This document shows positions 14,383 to 22,829 of a stretch of 64,000 bases of DNA, in pieces; within the stretch, counting starts at the first letter, position 1; each line of letters opens with the position of its first letter. Origin of the DNA: JBBPZA01 sp038330095 (GTDB taxonomy: Bacteria; Actinomycetota; Thermoleophilia; Solirubrobacterales; Solirubrobacteraceae); the NCBI GenBank assembly GCA_038330095.1, contig JBBQNQ010000004.1, forward strand, positions 5,197 to 69,196. The letters run 5' to 3'. The translations under genes were made by a program, and so were the position numbers. The notes under the pieces are model-generated. The model searched no databases. It saw only the letters and a list, made by a program, of their open reading frames with translations, and had not been told where the DNA came from.

Positions 14383-17036
14383 TCCCGCGGGCCGCCGTCC
14401 TCGCGCTCCTCCTGGCCCTCGGCCTCGGTGCGGTCGCGCCGGCCGCGGAGGCCAAGCGGGTGCGGGTCTTCGCGGTCGGACCGCGCTTCGACCTGCAATG
14501 GGTGCAGTCACGCGAGAGCTTCCGCGACAAGCTCTTCGCGCTCGTCGACAGCCGTCGCCGGGGCGGCGACGCGCCGTTCGTGCAACGAGGCGCAGACGAC
14601 GTCGCCTCCCACCTGCTCGGGCCCTCCGACCGCAGGCGCCCCGTGGCGAGTGCCCGCGACCTGGTCGTAGCACCCGAGGACCTCGGCCTGTTCGCCGGGC
14701 TCACGGGCTCGCGTGGCGCCCAAGCGCGGGCGGTGACCGCGCAGTCGGGCGGGCTGACCGCCGCCCTCACGACGCTGTTCAGCTCCTACGCCCCGGTGAT
14801 CGCCCACTACTCGGCGAAGTACCCGCAGCTCAACGAGCGCGGCCTTCCCGCCCGGCTGCTCGGCCTCTCGCTCACCGACACCTTCGCCCGCACGGCGGTC
14901 GAGACCTACGCCGCGCTCGCCGACCGCTACGACGTGTGGCTCGCGGGCGGGGTCAACATGGCCCGCCGCTGGCGGGTCGTGTGCGTCGATCGCGAACGCT
15001 TCCGGCCGCCGCCGGGGGCCCGCAGGTGCGACCGCGAGGATCCCGCGCTGGTGGCGAAGCTGCGCGATCCCGACGAGCCGACGCGCGACTACGCCTACGA
15101 GGCGACGAGCCAGGGCTTCGCCAACATGGCGCTCGTCTTCGATCCCGACGGCCGGCTGGTCTCGCGTCAGGTCAAGCAGTACCTCACTCCCATCGAGCTG
15201 CCCGGCAATCTCGACCTTGCTCCCGGTGCCGTCTCGGGCGGCGTGCGGCCGCTTCGCACCCCGGTGGGAACGCTGGGCTTCGTTACCAGCAAAGACGCCT
15301 GGATGCCCGACCTGACCTCGAAGCTCGACGCCGGTGGGGTGGACCTGCTCGTCCAGCCCGAGTTCTTCGTCAACGACACCGTGCGGACGGGCGGGATGTG
15401 GGCGCCGGACACGCTCAAGGCCGCGGGCTACAGCGACGTGCTGCGCCATCCCGGGATCCAGGCCATGGCGCTTCCCGAGCTCACCGGCAACGTGTACGAC
15501 CTCTCGGCGGATGCCCAGCAGCACATCGCGATCAAGCCGCGAGGACCGGGGCCGCCGCGAGGCGGCTTGGTCGGGCAGCAGGCGGTGCCGGGTTTCGCCG
15601 CCGTGGCTCCGTGGGTGGTGGCCGATCGGCCGCGCCGCGGCGAGACGTTCGGGGAGCGCCGGCGCCGCCTCGGCGAGGCGGGGGAGGCGCTGCTTCCACT
15701 TGGCGACGGCCCTGCGTGCCCGTCGCCCCGCACGCCGGGCCCCTGCCGTGGCGGCCAGGTCGAGGGCGTGCTGTGGCGCGATGTCGAGGTCGCGCGCCGC
15801 CCGCGTTACCGGCCGTTGCGGCGCGTCAGGCGCGCGCCGACCCCCTTCACCGTCAACCGGCCGCTCTCCCCGTCGCGCTTCCCGCAGCGCAACGCCGCGC
15901 TGGCCAGCCGCGGCCGCGCCGCGTGGGCGGCGTTCGAGGAGCGACGCGCCGGCCGCGAGCGCGTGGTGCTGGTGCGCTCGGGCGACGGCGGTCAAACGTG
16001 GGGCCGGCCGGTCTCACCGACCGGGCCGCGCGACGGCCGCGCCTGGTGGCCCACCGTGGCCGCGGGCCCCGGTGGGCGCGTGTGGGTCGCGTGGCAGGAG
16101 GACTCGAGCGGCGTGCCGCGCGTCTACGTCGCAGTGTCGCGGGACTCGGGACGGAGCTTCGGTCCGGCGCGGGCGATCGACCGACCACCCCCGGGAGACG
16201 CGGCGCAGTGGCGACCGAGCGTCGCCGCGACGGGTCGCAGGTCCGCTGTGGTGGCGTGGATCGACGAGCGCGAGCGCACGCGGGACGACGACCTGCCTCA
16301 GGCCCACGTCCTCGTGGCGCGGCTGGACGGCCGCGGCGCGCGGCTGGGACCGGCGCGCCGCCTGGACACCGCCCCTCCAGTCGAGCTGGCGGCCAAGCTC
16401 GACAACGCCTGGGCGCCCGAGGTCGCGGCGCGCGGGCGCCGCGTCGCGGTGGCGTGGGTCGACTTCCACACCTACGACTGGCGGCCCTACCTGCGCGAGT
16501 CGCCCGACGGAGGCGCGACGTGGGGCGCTCAGCGCCCGCTGTCCGACGCCCCGCTGCCGGCGCCCGACAACGGGGAGGAGTCGCTGGACGATGCGCCGGA
16601 CGTCGCCCTGGGCGCCGGCGGTCCGCGCGTCGCGTTCGTCGACTTTCGCAAGCGCGCGTCGGCCACCAGGCCCCACCCGCTCTACGACATCTACCTCGGC
16701 GCGCCCGGGGCCCCGAGCAGGCAGGTCGACCCGTGGGGTGCGCGCCAGCTGAACACCTTCGCCCCCGCCACCGCGCTCGTGCGCGGCGGGCTGCTCGTGG
16801 CCTGGCAGGACGCCAGCCGCGGCATCAGCGACGTTCGCGTGCGCCGAGTGGGCGCGACCGGCCGCGCGCGCGGGCCCACCGTACGCGTGGACGACAAGGG
16901 CGCGGCGGGCTCCAACGCCTGGCGCCCCGACCTTGCGCCGGTCTCGGGCGGCCGCGTCCTGGCGGCGTGGGAGGACGAGCGCGACGGCCCCTCGCAGATC
17001 TTCTACGCCGCCGCGCGGGCACGCGCGATCCGCTGA
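14379..17036 (+). CDS. Secreted nitrilase-like protein with Asp-box (BNR) region, CTG start
   Basis: An 885-residue exported protein. Starting at CTG 14379, which overlaps the previous TGA, gives a textbook signal peptide (IPRAAVLALLLALGLG, cleavage after AEA near residue 25). The first canonical start, GTG 14460, would remove it. Residues about 28-430 resemble a carbon-nitrogen hydrolase fold: Glu in VAPEDLG (about 100), Lys in RQVKQYL (about 267), and LLVQPEFFVND. The nucleophile position reads GFVTSKDAW with no cysteine, so hydrolase activity is doubtful. Residues about 510-885 hold Asp-box motifs SGDGGQTW, SRDSGRSF and SPDGGATW of a sialidase-type propeller. Function is unknown; a surface binding role is an inference. 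Confidence 0.75.
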   Translation: MIPRAAVLALLLALGLGAVAPAAEAKRVRVFAVGPRFDLQWVQSRESFRDKLFALVDSRRRGGDAPFVQRGADDVASHLLGPSDRRRPVASARDLVVAPEDLGLFAGLTGSRGAQARAVTAQSGGLTAALTTLFSSYAPVIAHYSAKYPQLNERGLPARLLGLSLTDTFARTAVETYAALADRYDVWLAGGVNMARRWRVVCVDRERFRPPPGARRCDREDPALVAKLRDPDEPTRDYAYEATSQGFANMALVFDPDGRLVSRQVKQYLTPIELPGNLDLAPGAVSGGVRPLRTPVGTLGFVTSKDAWMPDLTSKLDAGGVDLLVQPEFFVNDTVRTGGMWAPDTLKAAGYSDVLRHPGIQAMALPELTGNVYDLSADAQQHIAIKPRGPGPPRGGLVGQQAVPGFAAVAPWVVADRPRRGETFGERRRRLGEAGEALLPLGDGPACPSPRTPGPCRGGQVEGVLWRDVEVARRPRYRPLRRVRRAPTPFTVNRPLSPSRFPQRNAALASRGRAAWAAFEERRAGRERVVLVRSGDGGQTWGRPVSPTGPRDGRAWWPTVAAGPGGRVWVAWQEDSSGVPRVYVAVSRDSGRSFGPARAIDRPPPGDAAQWRPSVAATGRRSAVVAWIDERERTRDDDLPQAHVLVARLDGRGARLGPARRLDTAPPVELAAKLDNAWAPEVAARGRRVAVAWVDFHTYDWRPYLRESPDGGATWGAQRPLSDAPLPAPDNGEESLDDAPDVALGAGGPRVAFVDFRKRASATRPHPLYDIYLGAPGAPSRQVDPWGARQLNTFAPATALVRGGLLVAWQDASRGISDVRVRRVGATGRARGPTVRVDDKGAAGSNAWRPDLAPVSGGRVLAAWEDERDGPSQIFYAAARARAIR

Positions 17037-17157
17037 GCGACCCTGTCGAGAGGCCCGCCGCCGGCGACCCCGGATGCTACGGTTCGCGCGTTCGCCCCAT
17101 GCGCGACGACGAACCCTCTCGAAGTAGCGGCGCACAGGCCGCGGCAGTGGCGAGCGC

Positions 17158-18483
17158 TTGAGAGCGTTCTTCCTCCTGGCAGCGGTCGTCGTGCTCGTGC
17201 TCGTGAACGGGTTCTTCGTGGCGAGCGAGTTTGCCCTCGTTCGCTGTCGGCGCCAGCGGATGGAGGTGCTGGCCGCGGACGGCAAGTCGGGGGCCGCGCT
17301 GACGCTGCGCATCCTCGATGAGATCTCCAAGTACCTGTCGAGCTGCCAGTTCGGCATCACCCTGGCTTCGCTGGCCATCGGCTTCCTCGGCGAGCCGGCG
17401 ATCGCGGAGCTGGTGAAACCGGCGTTGGGAGGTGTCTTCTCGCACGGCGTCGCCGTCGCACTCGCAGTGGGGTTCGCATACACGGTCTCCACCGCGCTGC
17501 ACATCACGATCGGCGAGCAGGTGCCGAAGATCTTCGCCATCGGAGCCGCCGAGGCGGTGGCGCGGCGCATCGCCCGCCCACTGCACTGGTTCACGATCCT
17601 GTTCCAGCCGGCGATCGTTGGGCTCAACGCCGCTTCCAACGGCATCCTGCGGCTCGGGGGGATCCGAACCGACAGGGTCACCGCGGAGGAGGGCGGATCC
17701 CCGGAGGAGCTCAAGGTCATCATCGCCGAGTCGCTCTCCGGCGGCAAGCTCGAGGAGAACGAGGCGGGGATGCTCACCGGCGTCTTTCACCTGCACGAGC
17801 AGGAGGCCCGCCAGGTGATGACGCCCTTCCCGGCGGTGGTCACGGTGGACACCTCGGAGGACGTCGAGACCGCGCTGCGCCGCTGCGTGTCATCGGGGCA
17901 TACGCGACTGGTGGTGACCGAGGACGAGAACCCCGATCGCGTCAAGGGCATCGTCCACGTCAACTCGCTCGCCCGGCGGCTGATGGAGGACGGTCCGGAG
18001 GCCTCGATCGAGCCGCTCGTGCGCGACGTGCCGATCTTCCCCGAGACCAAGCCGCTCGACGACCTGCTCGCCGATCTTCAGCGCCAGCGCGCCGCACTCG
18101 CAGTGGTCGTGGACGAGTACGGGCGCACCGCGGGCGTGGTGACGGTCGAGGACATCGTCGAGGAGGTGGTGGGGGAGATCGAGGACGAGACCGACCCGGC
18201 CGGCGGCGCTGTGCGCCGGCTCGCCAACGGCGACTGGTTCGTGCGCGGGCACGTGGCGGTCAACGACCTCATGGACTACGGCGTCGAGCTGCCGGCGGAC
18301 TCCGACGCCTACAACTCGGTCGGCGGCTTCGTCTTCGCCCAGCTCGGCCGCCTGCCCAAGCGCGGAGACACCGTGCGGGCCGACGGCTACTCGATCCGCG
18401 TCGAGTCCGTGCGCGAGAACCGCGTCGAGGCCGTCCGCATCCGCCCTCGAGGCCAGCCCGCCGTGGCCCGCGAGGCCACCTGA
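17158..18483 (+). CDS. CorC/HlyC-family membrane transporter (CNNM + CBS + CorC_HlyC domains)
   Basis: A 441-residue hemolysin C-type protein. An N-terminal CNNM/DUF21 domain with about four membrane helices (about residues 1-190) includes NGFFVASEFALVR and the GEQVPKIFAI segment. A CBS pair follows (about 215-335: RQVMTPFPAVVTVD and VVVDEYGRTAGVVTVEDIVEE), then a C-terminal CorC_HlyC domain (about 350-435). The family is linked to Mg2+/Co2+ export and membrane ion homeostasis. The start is TTG 17158 in front of the first membrane helix; no ribosome binding site is obvious. Confidence 0.92.
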   Translation: MRAFFLLAAVVVLVLVNGFFVASEFALVRCRRQRMEVLAADGKSGAALTLRILDEISKYLSSCQFGITLASLAIGFLGEPAIAELVKPALGGVFSHGVAVALAVGFAYTVSTALHITIGEQVPKIFAIGAAEAVARRIARPLHWFTILFQPAIVGLNAASNGILRLGGIRTDRVTAEEGGSPEELKVIIAESLSGGKLEENEAGMLTGVFHLHEQEARQVMTPFPAVVTVDTSEDVETALRRCVSSGHTRLVVTEDENPDRVKGIVHVNSLARRLMEDGPEASIEPLVRDVPIFPETKPLDDLLADLQRQRAALAVVVDEYGRTAGVVTVEDIVEEVVGEIEDETDPAGGAVRRLANGDWFVRGHVAVNDLMDYGVELPADSDAYNSVGGFVFAQLGRLPKRGDTVRADGYSIRVESVRENRVEAVRIRPRGQPAVAREAT

Positions 18484-18793
18484 CCCCGAGGCGCTCTCAG
18501 CCGCACACGCGTACGTGAGCCCGGAGGGTCAGCGCGCGATCGTCGTCGGTCTCCGCTCGCACGCGCAGGGTCGACACGCCGCCCGGCTCGAGCGTGCCGC
18601 AAGGCGGGCGGCGAGCAGGCCGCGGATGCGGGCGTAGGAAGGGTAGGTCGCCGCATTGGTGAGCTGCCCGTTAACTGCCGCGGGCCCCGATCGGGGCCCG
18701 CGGAGTGCTTCTATGGGAGGAGGTGCGGCTGTGTGTGAGGTACGTCGCGTGGAGGAGTATGCGGTTGCCCCCTCAAGCGGCGCTAAAGGCTTC
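18484..18793. other. 310-bp gap between convergent genes with a possible gene remnant
   Basis: No intact gene is supported here. On the minus strand a frame ending in TGA at 18497-18499 reads PPCGTLEPGGVSTLRVRAET in good local codon usage and closes with RAHVRVCG. It has no start codon before an upstream stop near 18674, so it may be the tail of a lost secreted protein. On the plus strand GGAGGAGGT (18717-18725) precedes a GTG at 18731, but that frame runs antisense into the next gene. Confidence 0.35.
18678..18703. terminator. Perfect 26-bp palindrome, possible bidirectional terminator
   Basis: A 13-base arm CCGCGGGCCCCGA is followed immediately by its exact reverse complement. It lies between convergent genes, 195 bp after the CorC gene and 90 bp beyond the hydroxyacyl-CoA dehydrogenase stop. 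There is no T-run on either side, so factor-independent termination is uncertain and a protein-binding site is possible. Confidence 0.4.
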
Positions 18794-19579
18794 CTAACCG
18801 TTGTCGTAAAGGTGAAAGCCCCTGCCGGCCTTGCGGCCGAGGGCCCCTTCGCCCGCCAGAGCGCGTACGCGCGCGGGTACAGGCTCGCCGAGGGTCTCGC
18901 CGATCGCGACCGCCACGTCCAGGCCGACCAGGTCGAGCAAAGCGAGCGGGCCCATCGGATGTCCGGCGCCGAGCTCCATGCAGGTGTCGACGTCCTCGGG
19001 CTCCATCCCGGTCTCCTCGAGCAGGCGCACCGCGGAGAACAGGTAGGGGAAGAGCAGCCGGTTGACCACGAAGCCCGGTACGTCGGGAACCTCGACCGCG
19101 GTCTTGCCCAGCGCGGCACACAAGGCGCGGGCTCGTCGGTGCGTGTCCTGCGAGGCGACCGGGAGGAAGGCGAGCTCCACCAGCTTCATCTTGGTCACCG
19201 GGTTGAAGACGTGCAGGCCGAGGAAGCGGTCGGGCCGTCCCGAGGCCCGCGCCAGCTCGCCCACCGACAGCGACGACGTGGTGGTGGCGAGGATCGCCTC
19301 GGGCGCGAGCCGCTCGCCCAGCTCGGCGAGCTGGCGAGCCTTGGCGCCGCTGTCCTCCACGATGGCCTCGACCACGAAGGTCGACGCGTCCAGGACGTCG
19401 AGCTCGGTGCTCACCCGCACGGCGGCCCCGTTGTCGCCCAGGCGCGCGAGCCTCTCGCTCGCCCTGCGCGCTGACGCGTCGCTCCGGACGCACAGCGCGA
19501 CGTCGCCGGTGGGCGCCGCGACAGCGGCCAGTCCGCAGGCGATCGCGCCGCCGCCGACTACTCCCAGCCGTTCGACCAT
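18794..19579 (-). CDS. 3-hydroxyacyl-CoA (3-hydroxybutyryl-CoA) dehydrogenase
   Basis: A 261-residue NAD-dependent dehydrogenase. The Rossmann motif VVGGGAIACG is at residues 7-16, and TTTSSLSVGELA and FLGLHVFNPVTKMKLVE bear the catalytic His. The C-terminal domain has VNRLLFPYLFSAVRLLEE and GHPMGPLALLDLVGLDV, ending in GRKAGRGFHLYD. It oxidises 3-hydroxyacyl-CoA to 3-ketoacyl-CoA. At 261 residues it is shorter than the usual 280-290, mainly near the N-terminal domain. The ATG at 19579 follows a region containing a TetR-type palindrome shared with the divergent thiolase. Confidence 0.92.
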   Translation of the reverse strand: MVERLGVVGGGAIACGLAAVAAPTGDVALCVRSDASARRASERLARLGDNGAAVRVSTELDVLDASTFVVEAIVEDSGAKARQLAELGERLAPEAILATTTSSLSVGELARASGRPDRFLGLHVFNPVTKMKLVELAFLPVASQDTHRRARALCAALGKTAVEVPDVPGFVVNRLLFPYLFSAVRLLEETGMEPEDVDTCMELGAGHPMGPLALLDLVGLDVAVAIGETLGEPVPARVRALAGEGALGRKAGRGFHLYDNG

Positions 19580-19595
19580 CGTCCCTGAGGCCTGG

Positions 19596-19626
19596 TTGAC
19601 TGACCAGTCAATGCGCGCGGTAGAGT
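19596..19626. promoter_or_regulatory. TetR-type operator overlapping the thiolase promoter
   Basis: TTGACTG/CAGTCAA (19596-19611) is a perfect 7-bp inverted repeat with a 2-bp spacer, the form bound by TetR-family regulators of fatty acid catabolism. TTGACT could serve as a -35 box, with TAGAGT (19621-19626) as the -10 box 19 bp further on. It sits in the gap between the dehydrogenase (19579, minus) and the thiolase (19666, plus), so one repressor could govern both. Confidence 0.65.
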
Positions 19627-19665
19627 AGTCGCTCCAAGCGACTTTGAGTCTGGAAGGGGTAGTAA

Positions 19666-20838
19666 ATGAGCGCAAACGCCGGCCGTGAGGTCGTCATCGT
19701 GGAAGCCGCCCGCACGCCGATCGGCCGCGGGCACAAGGAGAAGGGCTACTACAAGGACACGCACGCCAACGAGTTGCTCGGGCGCGCCTACACCGAGGTC
19801 ATCGAGCGCGCGGGGATTCCCGCCGAGGCGGTCGAGGACGTCATCACGGGCTGCGTGCAGCAGTTCGGCGAGCAGGGCTTCAACGTGGGGCGCAACGCCT
19901 GGCTGCAGGCCGGTTTGCCCGTCGACACGCCGGCCACCACGGTCGACCGCCAGTGTGGCTCGGCCCAGCAAGCCGTCAACTTTGGGGCGGCACAGGTCGC
20001 GGCGGGCGTACATGACGTGGTGATCGGCTCCGGCGTCGAGCACATGGGCCACATCCCGATGGGGGTCAGCCTGGGCTGGAGCGACCAGGTGGGCGTTCCC
20101 TTCCCGCCCGAGCTTATGGAGCGCTACGACCTCGTGCCCCAGGGAATCAGCGCCGAGATGATCGCCGACAAGTGGGAGATCCCGCGCTCCGAGCTCGACG
20201 AGCTGGCCGTGCGCTCCCACCGCCTGGCCCACCAGGCGACCGAGGAGGGGCGCTTCGAGCGCGAGATGATTCCCTTCCAGGTCAACGGCTCGACCTACGT
20301 GACCGACCAGGGCATCCGCCCCGACACCAACCTGGAGACCCTCTCGCAGCTCAAGCCGGCCTTCAAGGAGGACGGCAAGGTCACGGCGGCCAACTCGTCG
20401 CAGATCTCCGACGGCGCGGCGGCGGTGCTGCTGATGTCAGCGGACGCGGCGAAGGCGCACGGGCTCAAGCCGCGAGCTCGGGTCCTCGACCAGACGACGG
20501 TCGGCGTCGACCCCGTGATCATGCTCACCGGGCCGATTCCCGCGACCCGGAAGCTCCTCGAGCGCAACCGGATGACCATGGACGACATCGACCTCGTGGA
20601 GATCAACGAGGCCTTCGCGCCCGTCGTCGCCGCCTGGCGCCGCGAGCTCGAACCGGACATGGATCGCGTGAACGTCAACGGCGGGGCGATGGCCCTCGGC
20701 CACCCGCTCGGCTCCACCGGCGCGCGCCTGCTCACCACCCTCCTGCACGAGCTCGAGCGCTCGGACAAGGAGATCGGCCTGGTGACCATGTGCTGCGGCG
20801 GGGGCCTGGGGACCGGGACGATCATCCAGCGCGTCTGA
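19666..20838 (+). CDS. Acetyl-CoA C-acyltransferase (thiolase)
   Basis: A 390-residue thiolase that cleaves 3-ketoacyl-CoA with CoA. The nucleophile is Cys97 in DRQCGSAQQAV, the base His is in GGAMALGHPLGSTGAR (about 346), and the second cysteine is in MCCGGGLGTGT (about 376). NEAFAP supplies the oxyanion segment. It resembles the FadA5/steroid and long-chain thiolases of actinobacteria more than biosynthetic acetoacetyl-CoA thiolase. The ATG follows GGAAGGGG. Divergent from the dehydrogenase with a shared operator, it completes the last two steps of beta-oxidation. Confidence 0.93.
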   Translation: MSANAGREVVIVEAARTPIGRGHKEKGYYKDTHANELLGRAYTEVIERAGIPAEAVEDVITGCVQQFGEQGFNVGRNAWLQAGLPVDTPATTVDRQCGSAQQAVNFGAAQVAAGVHDVVIGSGVEHMGHIPMGVSLGWSDQVGVPFPPELMERYDLVPQGISAEMIADKWEIPRSELDELAVRSHRLAHQATEEGRFEREMIPFQVNGSTYVTDQGIRPDTNLETLSQLKPAFKEDGKVTAANSSQISDGAAAVLLMSADAAKAHGLKPRARVLDQTTVGVDPVIMLTGPIPATRKLLERNRMTMDDIDLVEINEAFAPVVAAWRRELEPDMDRVNVNGGAMALGHPLGSTGARLLTTLLHELERSDKEIGLVTMCCGGGLGTGTIIQRV

Positions 20839-20874
20839 GCGCCGCGCAACCGCGGGCCCGGCCGCGCAAACTGC

Positions 20875-20913
20875 GACGCCGTTCAGGCCTCAGCCCCGCC
20901 CGCCGTTCAGGCC
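20875..20913 (-). repeat. Two minus-strand copies of the GAACGGC intergenic repeat
   Basis: On the minus strand 20875-20890 reads AGGCCTGAACGGCGTC, identical to the core at 12968-12983, and 20902-20913 reads GGCCTGAACGGC. The second copy enters the last bases of the DUF192 gene. Confidence 0.6.
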
Positions 20914-21212
20914 CTAGACCCCGCTGCCGGACGCTCAACCACGGCGCTTGCGCGGCGGCAGCCGCGTACCCGCCAGGGGAGCACGTCGCGGTCGACGCGC
21001 AGCGTGCGACCATCGGCGTCGAGCCAGTGCAGGTCGAGCGGGAAGCGCATGCCGGCCGTGTGGACCGAGCGCGTCGCCGGCAGCAACAGAGCCACCCGCT
21101 CGCCCGGCTCGGCGAGCAGCGCGAGACCCAGCAGGCGGGCGCGGCAGCCGACCGCCACGCGCACGTCGGTGTCCGCGAGAGCGGGAAGACGGCGCAGGCG
21201 GTCGGGCAGCAT
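20907..21212 (-). CDS. DUF192 (UPF0127) family protein
   Basis: A 101-residue protein with the DUF192 core: RVALLLPATRSVHTAGMRFPL (split motif), then DLHWLDADGRTLRVDRDVLPW. The family is a small beta-barrel of unknown biochemical role, often fused to or near membrane proteins. Family members usually carry an N-terminal signal or anchor; none is seen here. The ATG at 21212 is the only good start. The C-terminal arginine-rich tail runs into a repeat copy and may be a late extension. Confidence 0.8.
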   Translation of the reverse strand: MLPDRLRRLPALADTDVRVAVGCRARLLGLALLAEPGERVALLLPATRSVHTAGMRFPLDLHWLDADGRTLRVDRDVLPWRVRGCRRASAVVERPAAGSRA

Positions 21213-21299
21213 CCAACACCCATAGGCGCCGGCGGGTCATTTCCCGCCCCCCCCGCCGGTATGCTCGCCGCCCATTCGACCAGGAGGTCCGTTCGCTCC

Positions 21300-21707
21300 A
21301 TGTTCCGCGCCCGTGCAGTCATCGCCGTCCTCGTCGCCACGCTCGCCGTGGCCGTCACGGGATGCGGCGGCCAGTCCGACGAGGAGAAGGCCAAGTCGAC
21401 GGTCCAGGACTATCTGACGGCGGTCTCCAAGGGCGACGGGAACAAAGCGTGCTCGCTGGTGACCGACGCGACCAAGAAGAAGATCGAGCAGAGCGCCAAG
21501 CGCTCGTGCCCGCAGACCTTCTCCAGCCTCAACCAGGGGCCGGGCAAAGCCGTGCTGCAGGCGTTCAAGCAGGCCAAGGTCGAGAACGTGAAGGTCAACG
21601 GCGACAAGGCGACCGCTGACATCAAGCTCAAGCAGCTCAGCCAGAAGACCAACCTCCGCAAGGAGGGAGGAGACTGGAAGCTCGAGTCGACCGGCCTCGC
21701 GGGCTGA
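21300..21707 (+). CDS. Small secreted lipoprotein, unknown
   Basis: A 135-residue lipoprotein. The signal sequence FRARAVIAVLVATLAVAVTGC ends in the lipobox VTGC at about residue 21. The mature part is lysine-rich and helical at first (SDEEKAKSTVQDYLTAVSKGDGNKACSLV), then closes with beta-like segments (KVNGDKATADIKLKQL, GGDWKLESTGL). The layout is typical of NTF2-like or DUF4878-type lipoproteins; the family call is tentative. AGGAGGT (21282-21288) is a strong ribosome binding site for the ATG at 21300, and TATGCT lies about 25 bp before it. Confidence 0.8.
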   Translation: MFRARAVIAVLVATLAVAVTGCGGQSDEEKAKSTVQDYLTAVSKGDGNKACSLVTDATKKKIEQSAKRSCPQTFSSLNQGPGKAVLQAFKQAKVENVKVNGDKATADIKLKQLSQKTNLRKEGGDWKLESTGLAG

Positions 21708-21815
21708 TAGCCCGTACGCGCCGACTTCGCGCCGCCGGCTGATCCGGGGGCGCGGACGCTGCGCTAGCCCTCCTTAGACCAGGGGCATCCCGTCCCGACA
21801 TCGAGGAGGAACCGC

Positions 21816-22565
21816 ATGACTGAAGCTCTCAACGGCGTCTATCAGGCCATCGACGACCAGCACGCCGACAAGTCGGCTGCCACCCGCCGCCAGGTCGTCG
21901 CCGGAGCCGCCGCGGCCGTCGGCGGCATCGCCGCACTCTCACTGCCCGAGATCGCAGCGGCAGAGCACAACACCGACGTCCCGACGCTCTTCAACATCGC
22001 CGCCACGGCGGAGGTGCTGGCCACGATCGTCAACACCGTCGGCCCCGAGAAGATCACGTTCTCCGACCCCGTCACCAAGACCAACATCAACGCGGCCGCG
22101 CGCGAGGAGCTCATCCACTACCAGGTGCTGACTTCCAGCGGCGTGGGCGGCAAGGAGCTGACCAAGAAGATCTGGATCCCCGACGCCGTGTTCGCGAACG
22201 AGACGAACCTGCTCAACACGCTCGTGGTCGGCGATCAGATCTTCGTCAACGCCTACATGATCGGCACGACGACGTTCGCGACCAAGAACAATCGCAACCC
22301 CAAGCTCGCGCGCATCACGTCGGAGTTCATGGGCACCGAGGCCGTGCACCGGGCGCTGGCGCGCCAGTCGCTGGGCAAGCTCGGCAACGACCGCGTGTTC
22401 ATGCATTATCGCTTCACCCGCATCGAGGACGCGGTCACCAAGCTCAAGGGCGCCGGCTTCGGCTTCGGCGAGATGGGCAAGACGCCGGGGGCGTTCTACG
22501 ACTTCGACGCGGTCAGCGCGCGGACGCCGAACCCGCCGGGCCTGAACACGCTGGCACCGAGGTAG
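21816..22565 (+). CDS. Ferritin-like domain protein with Tat-type signal
   Basis: A 249-residue exported protein. The N-terminus carries TRRQVVAGAAAAVGGIAALSL, a twin-arginine-like signal ending at about residue 48 (IAAAEHN), so folded export is likely. The mature part is a four-helix bundle of the ferritin-like family: Glu/His pairs in AAREELIHYQVL and FMGTEAVHRALARQ, separated by long helices. A Phe/Tyr-rich tail follows. The metal and function are unknown; stress or desiccation proteins of this type occur widely in actinobacteria. GAGGAGG precedes the ATG. The stop directly abuts the stop of convergent xseB. Confidence 0.82.
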   Translation: MTEALNGVYQAIDDQHADKSAATRRQVVAGAAAAVGGIAALSLPEIAAAEHNTDVPTLFNIAATAEVLATIVNTVGPEKITFSDPVTKTNINAAAREELIHYQVLTSSGVGGKELTKKIWIPDAVFANETNLLNTLVVGDQIFVNAYMIGTTTFATKNNRNPKLARITSEFMGTEAVHRALARQSLGKLGNDRVFMHYRFTRIEDAVTKLKGAGFGFGEMGKTPGAFYDFDAVSARTPNPPGLNTLAPR

Positions 22566-22829
22566 TCAGCGCTCGGGAGTGGGCGGCGCGTCGCCCGACG
22601 GCGCGCCGCGCCCGCCCTCGAGCCGCGCGACGAGCTCGTCGAGCTCCAGCTCCTCCAGCCCGCGGCCGACGGCCTCGAGCTCGCCTGCGCAGTACTCCAC
22701 GAGGTCACGGCCTTCGCGTACGAGCTCGAGCGTCTCGCGCAGGCCTGCCTCGCCCGAGTCCAGCCGGCGGATGATGGCCTCGATCCGGGCAGCGGCCTGC
22801 TCGTAGGTGGGCTCGGGCTCGGTGCTCAC
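22566..22829 (-). CDS. xseB: Exodeoxyribonuclease VII small subunit
   Basis: An 87-residue helical protein with the XseB core TYEQAAARIEAIIRRLDSGE and a second helix ELVREGRDLVEYCAGELEAV. It joins XseA to form the single-strand exonuclease VII. The GTG at 22829 overlaps the xseA stop as GTGA. The C-terminal tail is Gly/Pro-rich and probably disordered. Confidence 0.93.
   Translation of the reverse strand: MSTEPEPTYEQAAARIEAIIRRLDSGEAGLRETLELVREGRDLVEYCAGELEAVGRGLEELELDELVARLEGGRGAPSGDAPPTPER

Noticed and set aside
17036..17157. A TTGA overlap at the CorC start as another stop/start coupling.
   Set aside because: The TGA there does not end a real gene; the upstream secreted protein stops 122 bp earlier.
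18660..18800. A possible structural RNA (tmRNA, RNase P RNA or SRP RNA) around the palindrome.
   Set aside because: None of the conserved segments of these RNAs is present in either strand.
18731..19474. A long plus-strand frame starting after a very strong GGAGGAGGT.
   Set aside because: It runs fully antisense through the hydroxyacyl-CoA dehydrogenase gene, whose own frame has all family motifs. Only the first 20 codons lie outside it.
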